A DNA stretch of 14,026 nt from Leptofilum sp050292445. Its GTDB lineage: Bacteria > Chloroflexota > Anaerolineae > Promineifilales > Promineifilaceae. Where the stretch lies: the NCBI GenBank assembly GCA_050292445.1, contig JBNKLQ010000159.1, positions 1 to 14,026 on the forward strand. The letters are read 5' to 3'. The notes beneath the pieces were generated by a model. The model ran no database searches, was not told the DNA's origin, and saw only the letters and a list, made by a program, of their open reading frames with translations. Both the position numbers and the translations under genes were made by a program. Shown piece after piece: positions 1 through 6,027 of the stretch. Position 1 is the stretch's first letter. Each line of letters starts with the position of its first letter.

Positions 1-691
1 GCTGTACCGTTTTTACGACCATTTCTACCGTCACGGGGTCTTCGCTCTCATGCCATACATCATAATCAGTCACATGGGCCATTACGCCGTAGGCGATCTC
101 TGCTTCAGCGGCTAGAAATGCTTCTGGGCAGGTAGTCATTCCAATGATGCTCATGCCCCACTGGCGGAACAGATTGGATTCGGCTTTGGTGCTGAAGCGA
201 GGGCCTTCAATGGTGATAAACGTGCCCCCTTCATGTACCGTGCCCCCCACCTTGCGGGAGCTATTGGTAATAATCTGGCTCATTTCTGGGGAAAGTGGTT
301 GGGCTAAGCTGATGTGTGCCACTAAGCCTTGACCAAAAAAGGAGCTGGCGCGTCCTTTTGTATGATCAAACAGCTGGTTGGGTATCACAATGTGACCTGG
401 GGCGTAATCTTCACGCAGCGAGCCACAGGCACTCACGGAAACGATATAGCGTACGCCCAACGTTTTGAGGGCAAAGATGTTGGCTTGATGAGGTATTTCA
501 CTGGGGCTAAGGACGTGACCTCGCCCATGACGCGGCAAAAAAGCTACACGACGGCCGTATAGTTTGCCTACCAGGATAGCGTCTGATGGTTTCCCAAATG
601 GAGTCGTCATTGTGATTTCTTCGGTTTCAGTGAGGGCTTCCATTTGATAGAGGCCGCTGCCGCCGATCACTGCCAATTCAATTGTAGACAA
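1..691 (-). CDS. mtnP: S-methyl-5'-thioadenosine phosphorylase (5' part; gene runs off the left edge)
   Basis: Cytosolic enzyme of methionine salvage that splits methylthioadenosine with phosphate into adenine and methylthioribose-1-phosphate. The visible 230 residues show the nucleoside phosphorylase family in order: GGSGLY (10-15), FLPRHGRGH with the phosphate-binding Arg-His (51-59), SACGSL (87-92), EGPRFST (162-168), GMTTCPEA (184-191) and TDYDVW (208-213). The two aspartates in TDYD are the MTAP signature that recognises the adenine base; guanosine/inosine-specific PNPs carry Asn there. Family members are about 270-290 aa, so roughly 50 C-terminal residues are missing beyond position 1. 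The start is a TTG at 691, chosen because GGGAG (complement of 698-702) lies 6 bases upstream and no ATG suits. It lies 102 bases downstream of the bactofilin/coiled-coil gene on the same strand and could be co-transcribed. One ACGGCCGT copy sits at 551-558. The family call is secure; MTAP over PNP is likely. Confidence 0.9.
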   Translation of the reverse strand, partial: MSTIELAVIGGSGLYQMEALTETEEITMTTPFGKPSDAILVGKLYGRRVAFLPRHGRGHVLSPSEIPHQANIFALKTLGVRYIVSVSACGSLREDYAPGHIVIPNQLFDHTKGRASSFFGQGLVAHISLAQPLSPEMSQIITNSSRKVGGTVHEGGTFITIEGPRFSTKAESNLFRQWGMSIIGMTTCPEAFLAAEAEIAYGVMAHVTDYDVWHESEDPVTVEMVVKTVQ

Positions 692-793
692 CTTTTTCTC
701 CCTTTCAGGTCACACCCTAACATTCTTGGCTTCAGACAGAACGATATCATTCCTGCAAAGGCATGATTGACAAGATGGGTGCAGATTAGTTGA

Positions 794-2590
794 TTAATGT
801 TTGCCTAGCTGTGTTTGCAAGGCACGAATGCGTTCGCCTGCTTTCTGTTGAATTTGTTTAATCGCCTGATTTTGCTTTTCGATCATGGCGCGCGCTTGTT
901 TTAGTTGGGCAATCGCTTGCTTAAGCTGAAGTTCTCGCTCAACCAAACGGGCCTGAATCTCTGCCAGATGATCCCCTTGGGCATGGGTCTGATTCAGGAT
1001 GTGCTTTAATTCAGTTTCGCTGCCTTCTAGCTGCATTTTTTGTTCTTTAATGACTGCTTGCAGCCCCATATTTTCTTCGACTAACTTTTCATGAACGGTG
1101 TTCCATTCAGCCTTTTTGGTTTCAAGGGTCGTCTCTGTTTCGGCAACGGCCGTTTGTAATTCGGCTACTGTCTTCTGCTGAGTCTGTACCGATTCTTCCA
1201 GCCTGGTCAGCATCTCTGCCTGATCAGCTGCCTGCTGTTGGGCTTCTGCTGCTGCCGCCTGGCTGGCTTCCAGTTCCGCTTTATACCATAAAACGCGTTC
1301 AACGTGAGCATGCTCAGCATCTGCTAATTCTGCTTCCAGGCTGGTGATTTTGGCTTCGGCTTCTGCCAACTGGGCTGCCTTGGCCAGTGGATCTTTACTC
1401 TGTTCGCGTAGCAAGCCTATTTCTTCCAGCATTTTTTCCAGTTCTTTTTCGGCCGCGTGACATTGTTCCCGCTGCATGTCGATGATATTGTTATTTTCTT
1501 CAATTTGAAGCTTAACTTTTTGCAGTTCCGCTTCCAGGTCCTCGGCTTTCTTTTCGGTAATTTCAGCCAGTTCCTGCCAGCGAATGAGGGATTCTTCCTG
1601 CTCGGCCGTATGGACCAGGCTGGCTTTGTGGGCCACTTCCAGGCTGTGGATGCGGTCGCGCAGGGTATTAATCTCGCGCACGGCCGTTTCCAGTTCATCA
1701 TCTACGGCCGTTTTTTCCGTTTGTAGGTGAGTGTGACTGCCCTGTAGCTGGGCATGTTGCTGTCGCAAATTGGCCAGTTCGTCATTTTGCTCGGTCATCA
1801 GATCGCGGGCGATGCCCAACTCGTTGGCCTGCCGTTCCACCTGGCTTTTGCGGTGCCGTACTGCTTCCTGGGCTTCATCTAATTGAGTTTGTTTGGTGCT
1901 TAGCTCTGTACGCAGATCGGTGAGTTCTTGCTTGAGGCTGGCAATGGTATTGGTCGATTCACCAGCTAAGTCTGTGAGGCGTCGCTGGAAATCTTGCTCT
2001 AGTTCTGCACGGGCGGCCAGAGCCACAGCAGCCTGTGCTTGCAAATGGTGCAGCGCTTCAATCTGGGCCTCATTCCGGTTCAGCAGCTGCCCTTCGGGAT
2101 GGTCGCTGCCGTTTTCTTGCCGGGCAAATTCACTGTCTTCTGGTAGACGGCCGTCTTCGGCAAGTGCCGTGTAATCCAGTTCATCCACACTGCTAATCCA
2201 GCCATGAATATTGCCACCTGGGATGATTGACAGGGCCACGGTGAACACATCCCCCAATACCTGGCCGCTCTTTTCCACGCGAATGTCACGACAAACGGCC
2301 GATCCCGACAATAATCCAGCTACAACCAATCGTGGTGCAAACACATTGCCTACCAGCGTTGCCCCTTCTTGAATAGCAACTGGTTGATCGGCATGAATGT
2401 CTTCCACGTGGTAGCCCACAATTTCTAGCCAGGTTTGCCCCCGCCGCCAAAAGCGCAGCCGATCTAACAGGCCATGACCATTTAGCTCTGGTGAGGCTTC
2501 CAGATCTGGCTCTTCAGTTTGGTTGAGGGTGCCTTCCGGCGTTGTGGGTTCTTCTGTAACCGTCATAATAGTTGTAACCGTGCTTGCCAT
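794..2590 (-). CDS. Bactofilin-domain protein with a long C-terminal coiled coil
   Basis: A 598-aa protein with no signal peptide or membrane segment. Residues 1-40 are acidic and low complexity. A basic patch (RLRFWRR, 44-50) follows. Residues 70-135 show the short beta-strand repeats of bactofilins (polymer-forming cytoskeletal, DUF583): GATLVGNVFAP, AGLLSGSAVC, KSGQVLGDVFT and GNIHGWIS, each a turn of a beta-helix with regularly spaced glycines. From about 170 to the end the sequence is almost pure heptad-like coiled coil rich in E, Q, A, K and L. Bactofilins self-assemble into filaments, and the coiled coil may form a rod or a partner-binding arm, so a cytoskeletal or scaffold role is inferred. 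Typical bactofilins are 100-200 aa, so this one is unusual in size. The ATG at 2590 has no clear Shine-Dalgarno; a second ATG at residue 9 is not better. The gene carries four ACGGCCGT copies. It is divergent from the membrane-protein gene at 2848. Confidence 0.8.
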   Translation of the reverse strand: MASTVTTIMTVTEEPTTPEGTLNQTEEPDLEASPELNGHGLLDRLRFWRRGQTWLEIVGYHVEDIHADQPVAIQEGATLVGNVFAPRLVVAGLLSGSAVCRDIRVEKSGQVLGDVFTVALSIIPGGNIHGWISSVDELDYTALAEDGRLPEDSEFARQENGSDHPEGQLLNRNEAQIEALHHLQAQAAVALAARAELEQDFQRRLTDLAGESTNTIASLKQELTDLRTELSTKQTQLDEAQEAVRHRKSQVERQANELGIARDLMTEQNDELANLRQQHAQLQGSHTHLQTEKTAVDDELETAVREINTLRDRIHSLEVAHKASLVHTAEQEESLIRWQELAEITEKKAEDLEAELQKVKLQIEENNNIIDMQREQCHAAEKELEKMLEEIGLLREQSKDPLAKAAQLAEAEAKITSLEAELADAEHAHVERVLWYKAELEASQAAAAEAQQQAADQAEMLTRLEESVQTQQKTVAELQTAVAETETTLETKKAEWNTVHEKLVEENMGLQAVIKEQKMQLEGSETELKHILNQTHAQGDHLAEIQARLVERELQLKQAIAQLKQARAMIEKQNQAIKQIQQKAGERIRALQTQLGKH

Positions 2591-2709
2591 TATAGCAGGG
2601 GAATGCTGAAGATGATACTTAAACTGGGGCGCTTTTTTGGGAAAACAGCACTAATTTCCATCAAATTCAGCAATGATTAAGAAAGGTATGAAGGTCAGAT
2701 GGTAGTTTG

Positions 2710-2738
2710 TTGAGAATTTAGAACGCATGTGCTATTAT
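2710..2738 (+). promoter_or_regulatory. Sigma70-type promoter for the membrane-protein/pyrF unit
   Basis: TTGAGA (2710-2715), a spacer of exactly 17 bases and TATTAT (2733-2738) form a good -35/-10 pair. Transcription would start near 2745 and leave a leader of about 100 bases before the ATG at 2848. The -10 box overlaps an upstream in-frame ATG at 2737, which argues against that ATG as the translation start. Confidence 0.5.
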
Positions 2739-2847
2739 GTGTGGCCATTTGGGGGAAATTTGTTTAGGAATAGGGCCAAGAAGTATTGCGCTTCAGAAGT
2801 TTGCTTTAGCAGCAGTGATGGCCAAAACCAATACAGGGAGAACGCAA

Positions 2848-3066
2848 ATGGGTGTAAATGAACTGATTGTGGCTTTCTTTGCCCTGGCTTTTTTGGCCTT
2901 TTGTTTAACGGCCGTTGCCCTCTACGCCCTTAGCCGGGACAAAGATGATGTGGCCGATAAAAGCGTTTCTGGCTTAAGTAACTTGCAATGGGGTGGCCTT
3001 ACGCGCCCTAAATCGCCAGATGCTACGGAAGATGAACAAGAGCCACCGGATTCAGCGGTAGGTTAA
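2848..3066 (+). CDS. Small single-pass membrane protein, function unknown
   Basis: A 72-aa protein with one hydrophobic helix at about residues 4-27 (ELIVAFFALAFLAF...), then a charged tail (SRDKDD) and an acidic, proline-containing C-terminus. The positive residues just after the helix are few, so topology is not clear. The ATG at 2848 is chosen because AGGGAG (2835-2840) lies 7 bases upstream. The frame stays open to an ATG at 2737, but that codon overlaps the promoter's -10 box, and the extra residues have no membrane or domain character. It lies 38 bases before pyrF on the same strand. I recognise no family. One ACGGCCGT copy (2908-2915) falls inside the membrane helix. Confidence 0.65.
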   Translation: MGVNELIVAFFALAFLAFCLTAVALYALSRDKDDVADKSVSGLSNLQWGGLTRPKSPDATEDEQEPPDSAVG

Positions 3067-3069
3067 TCG

Positions 3070-3098
3070 TTCGCTGCTGGCTCGTAATTCGGTAAAAT
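3070..3098 (+). promoter_or_regulatory. Possible leaderless promoter of pyrF
   Basis: TAAAAT (3093-3098) lies 6 bases before the A of the pyrF ATG (3105), the usual distance from a -10 box to the transcription start. A weak -35 (TTCGCT, 3070-3075) sits 17 bases upstream. The pyrF start has no Shine-Dalgarno, which fits a leaderless mRNA. The -35 match is poor and chance cannot be excluded. Confidence 0.3.
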
Positions 3099-3104
3099 AC
3101 AGGC

Positions 3105-3914
3105 ATGAGCTACCTGGAAAAACTAAAAACTGTTCAAGCGCAAAACAATTCCTGGTTGTGCGTTGGTTTGGACCCCATACTGGAGCGGCTTCGGGTCGAT
3201 TTTCGTAAGTGGGATGAACCTATTTTGCCTTATAACCGGGCCATCATCGATGCGACGGCCGATCTGGTTTGTGCTTACAAACCCAACCTGGGTTTTTATT
3301 TGCAGTGGGGTGCAGCCGGGGTCATTGCCCTGGAGCGCACCATTGCCTACATTCCCCGCCACATTCCCATTGTGCTGGATTGCAAGACGGGAGACATTGG
3401 TCACACGCAAGCGGCCTGGGCCACTGGCCTGTTTGATGAATGGCAGGTGGATGCCGTGACGGTGAATCCCCTTGTGGGTGCCGATGCCGTGTTGCCCATG
3501 ATTGAAAAGCGTCCGGATAAGGCTGTCTACATTTTAGCCCGTACCTCAAACAAAAGCGCCACGCATTTTCAAGGGGAGCTGCGGCAGGAGCAAGGTTTGT
3601 CCGCAGAGGTGCTGCGCCAGAGCCAAACCTGGCCTACCGCTGGCCACAAAGGATATGTAATCGGAGCCACTTATCCAGAAGAGCTGGCTGTGGCTCGCTA
3701 TTTAGCTCCTGAAGCTAATTTTCTTATTCCTGGCATTGGGGCACAGGGGGGTGATTTGGAAGCGGCCGTTCAGCATGGCCCCGACGCAATCGCTGGCCCC
3801 CTCATCAGTGCCAGTCGCAGCATTATTTACGCCTCTGGTGGTGAAGATTTTGCCGAGGCCGCGCGAGCGGCAGCGTTGGCTCTTCGTGACCAGATCAATA
3901 CGCTACGTGCCTAA
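3105..3914 (+). CDS. pyrF: Orotidine 5'-phosphate decarboxylase, type 2
   Basis: Cytosolic enzyme for the last step of de novo UMP synthesis, converting OMP to UMP and CO2. The 269-aa protein has GLDP (21-24), the substrate-contact KPN (59-61) and the catalytic D-x-K-x-x-D-I array as LDCKTGDIGHT, giving Asp92, Lys94 and Asp97. A late PGIGAQGGD phosphate-binding loop is also present. Length and the spacing of these motifs match the long subfamily-2 PyrF of actinobacteria, Chloroflexota and relatives rather than the short E. coli type. No Shine-Dalgarno precedes the ATG, and a TAAAAT box just upstream suggests leaderless translation. It may also be read through from the promoter at 2710. The gene has no perfect ACGGCCGT copy, only two 7-of-8 matches (near 3255 and 3762). 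Confidence 0.95.
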   Translation: MSYLEKLKTVQAQNNSWLCVGLDPILERLRVDFRKWDEPILPYNRAIIDATADLVCAYKPNLGFYLQWGAAGVIALERTIAYIPRHIPIVLDCKTGDIGHTQAAWATGLFDEWQVDAVTVNPLVGADAVLPMIEKRPDKAVYILARTSNKSATHFQGELRQEQGLSAEVLRQSQTWPTAGHKGYVIGATYPEELAVARYLAPEANFLIPGIGAQGGDLEAAVQHGPDAIAGPLISASRSIIYASGGEDFAEAARAAALALRDQINTLRA

Positions 3915-3940
3915 TGACAATGTTAAGTAGATCAACACCA

Positions 3941-3987
3941 TTTCCCCGAAAACTCTTAAATGGAGTGGGAAGCAGTTTTCGGAGAAA
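3941..3987 (+). terminator. Inverted repeat after pyrF, possible terminator
   Basis: Arms 3941-3954 and 3974-3987 pair over 14 positions with one mismatch around a 19-base loop, starting 26 bases past the pyrF stop. No U-tract follows, so it is not a standard intrinsic terminator. It could instead be an mRNA 3'-end stabiliser or a copy of a dispersed repeat. Confidence 0.4.
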
Positions 3988-4155
3988 TGATGTTATAGGG
4001 AACGGCCGTTTTCTCCAGTGGCTCGTAAGTATGCTAGTAAGATAGCCTCAGTAAACTTAAATCACCTAAGACTTTAAGGTCCGTAAACACAACACGCAAA
4101 AGTAAAAAAGCTGGTCCTGGCCATAGTTTGTCACAATTCATATCATCTACCTAAG

Positions 4156-4198
4156 CTCCTCTGTTTGCCCCACAAGGCAGTGGCAAAAATGTGAGGAG
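4156..4198 (+). other. Interrupted hairpin in the spacer before the ammonia-lyase gene
   Basis: CTCCTC (4156-4161) pairs with GAGGAG (4193-4198), and TTTGCC (4164-4169) pairs with GGCAAA (4182-4187). They are separated by a small asymmetric internal loop and enclose a 12-base loop. This could be an RNA structure in a long leader or chance pairing. No known riboswitch is recognised. Confidence 0.25.
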
Positions 4199-4412
4199 TT
4201 GCTGTTAAGTCGATTGTGGCTTGCACTACCAATAAAAAACGTGGCCAATCACGTGCTTCAATAGATAAAAATAACCTCATGGAAGTACACCTGATCCAGT
4301 TTGTTCAACAGCTCAATCTAACGGTTGTTTTTAAAGATACCTTTTAGTCCACTACGAACTCGCTTCATTCCCGGGCAATCTAAATCTACTAGCTAAATTT
4401 TAGGAAGGATTC

Positions 4413-5942
4413 ATGACTTACCATTCCAAGTCCCATCAAGTTACACTCGATTTTTATACCCTGAACGATTTACGAACAATTATGAAGACTGTACCCCGAT
4501 TGGAACTGCATCCTGATGCAGCAGCCAAAATCGAAGCTGGGGCTCAGTTTGTTCTGGAAAAAGCGGCCGAAGATCGCTATATCTACGGCACAAACACCGG
4601 CTTTGGTTCTTTGTGCGAAACCCGTGTCGAAAATGAAGAGATGGAAATGCTTCAATTCAACCATGTCGTTTCCCATGCCGTTGGTGTTGGCGAGATTGTG
4701 CCAGAAAAACTCTCGCGGCTGATGATGTTCATTAAGCTGCTTACCTTCCGCACGGGGCATACCGGCATTTCCATGGCACCCGTGCAGCGCCTAATCGATA
4801 TGTGGAACAACGACATTATGCCTGCCATTCCCAAGAAAGGAACCGTGGGTGCCAGTGGCGATTTAGCTCCGCTGGCGCACATGGCGCTGCCGCTGCTGGG
4901 TTTGGGCAAGGTGCATTACAAAGGCGAAATTGTTGAATCAGCTGGCGTGTTGCAAGAAATGGGTTGGGAACCACTGCGGTTGAAGCCAAAAGAGGGGCTG
5001 GCGCTGACGAATGGTGTGCAATATATCAACGCCCGTGGGGCAATGGCCCTGATGCGCATTGAAGAAATGATGAAAACGGCCGATCTCTTTGCCGCCATGA
5101 GTTCCCAAGCCTTTAGCACCTCAGAAACGTTTTACCAGGCACCGTACCACAACACCACCTACCACCCGGAACGCAAAACCGTTGCCGCCAACTTCCGCAA
5201 GGTGCTGGAAGGCAGCAACCATTACGAATTGCCCACCTGCAACAAATCCAAGCAGGACCCTTACTCCTTCCGCTGCATTCCCCAGGTGCATGGGGCCGTT
5301 CGTCAGGCGGTCAACTTTGCTATCGACATCATCGAAAAAGAGTGCAACGGCGTTTCCGATAACCCACTCTTTTTCCCTGAAAGCGACCAAATTTTGTTTG
5401 GCGGCAACCTACACGGCGAATCCACGGCACTGGCGCTCGATTTTGTGGCGATGGCCACCAGCGAGATGGCCTACATCTCCGAGCGGCGTACTTATCAGCT
5501 TTTGTCGGGGATGCGCGGCCTGCCGGACTTTTTGGTCAATCAGCCTGGTCTGAACTCTGGTTTCATGATTGTGCAATATACGGCCGCAGCCCTCATGAAC
5601 GAAAATAAGGTGCTGTGTACCCCGGCCAGCATAGATACCATCCCCACTTGCCAGCTGCAAGAAGATCACGTCAGCATGGGTGGCACTTCTTCCTATAAGT
5701 TGGAAACGATTGTGGACAATGCCGAATATATTCTGGGCATTGAGCTGCTCACAGCCGCGCAAGCCATCGATTTCAACAAGCCACTCAAACTTTCACCCGC
5801 CACGCAGGAACTATATGACGAGTTCCGCCAGCACTTTACCTTCATGGAGCGGGATCGGGTGATGAGCGGCGATATGGAACGTGCTCGCGTCTACTGCGCC
5901 GAAAATCGGGCCAAATGGATCGAACAATTTGGGCTTGAGTAA
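4413..5942 (+). CDS. hutH: Histidine ammonia-lyase family MIO enzyme
   Basis: Member of the aromatic amino-acid ammonia-lyase/aminomutase family; HAL converts histidine to urocanate and ammonia. The 509-aa protein has the catalytic Tyr58 in YIYGTNTGFG (56-65). Its Ala147-Ser148-Gly149 triad (GTVGASGDLAPLAH) cyclises into the MIO electrophile. The substrate-selectivity pair is Ser87-His88 (SHAVGVG), as in HAL and unlike PAL or the usual TAL. DPYSFRCIPQVHG, SDNPLFF, GGNLHGES, ERRTYQLLSG and QEDHVSMG are family blocks, and the overall sequence is close to HutH of Bacteroidota. The start is supported by AGGAAGG (4402-4408), 4 bases upstream. No hutU, hutI or hutG is in the window, and an NRPS gene follows after 85 bases with no convincing terminator. 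A role supplying urocanate, or a beta-amino acid if it acts as an aminomutase, is therefore possible but inferred. There are no perfect ACGGCCGT copies in 1.5 kb. Confidence 0.9.
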   Translation: MTYHSKSHQVTLDFYTLNDLRTIMKTVPRLELHPDAAAKIEAGAQFVLEKAAEDRYIYGTNTGFGSLCETRVENEEMEMLQFNHVVSHAVGVGEIVPEKLSRLMMFIKLLTFRTGHTGISMAPVQRLIDMWNNDIMPAIPKKGTVGASGDLAPLAHMALPLLGLGKVHYKGEIVESAGVLQEMGWEPLRLKPKEGLALTNGVQYINARGAMALMRIEEMMKTADLFAAMSSQAFSTSETFYQAPYHNTTYHPERKTVAANFRKVLEGSNHYELPTCNKSKQDPYSFRCIPQVHGAVRQAVNFAIDIIEKECNGVSDNPLFFPESDQILFGGNLHGESTALALDFVAMATSEMAYISERRTYQLLSGMRGLPDFLVNQPGLNSGFMIVQYTAAALMNENKVLCTPASIDTIPTCQLQEDHVSMGGTSSYKLETIVDNAEYILGIELLTAAQAIDFNKPLKLSPATQELYDEFRQHFTFMERDRVMSGDMERARVYCAENRAKWIEQFGLE

Positions 5943-6027
5943 ATCCAAGCCTTAATAGTGATTTAAAGATAACCCCTCGAAGATTGGTTTAACAACTCCG
6001 GGAGGTTTTTGGGTCTCAGAAATTAAC

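Larger units (their letters stand above)
3915..4412. other. 498-base intergenic region without a convincing gene
   Basis: Stops are frequent in all frames and no open frame of useful length is present. A frame from about 4194 to 4348 is open for roughly 50 codons after a stop, but its product resembles nothing I recognise. The region contains an inverted repeat after pyrF (3941-3987), one ACGGCCGT (4002-4009), a second hairpin (4156-4198), and the Shine-Dalgarno AGGAAGG (4402-4408) that serves the downstream ammonia-lyase. No clear -35/-10 pair could be assigned for that gene, though it must be transcribed from here or by read-through. Confidence 0.6.

Noticed and set aside
144..562. Plus-strand open frames opposite the phosphorylase gene
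   Set aside because: They are antisense to a clearly conserved coding frame and their products resemble no family.
2737..2847. Longer N-terminus for the small membrane protein, starting at the ATG at 2737
   Set aside because: That ATG overlaps the -10 box of a good promoter and has no ribosome site; the ATG at 2848 has AGGGAG at the right distance.
4194..4348. Remnant of a transposase or other pseudogene in the spacer
   Set aside because: One frame is open for about 50 codons after a stop, but the peptide shows no motif I can tie to a family.
4413..5942. Phenylalanine or tyrosine ammonia-lyase identity for the MIO enzyme
   Set aside because: The selectivity pair is Ser-His (87-88) and the sequence is close to bacterial HutH; aminomutase activity is not excluded.
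5970..6011. Intrinsic terminator between hutH and NRPS 1 (CCTC/GAGG followed by a run of T)
   Set aside because: The stem pairs over only about four consecutive bases with mismatches beyond; too weak to call.
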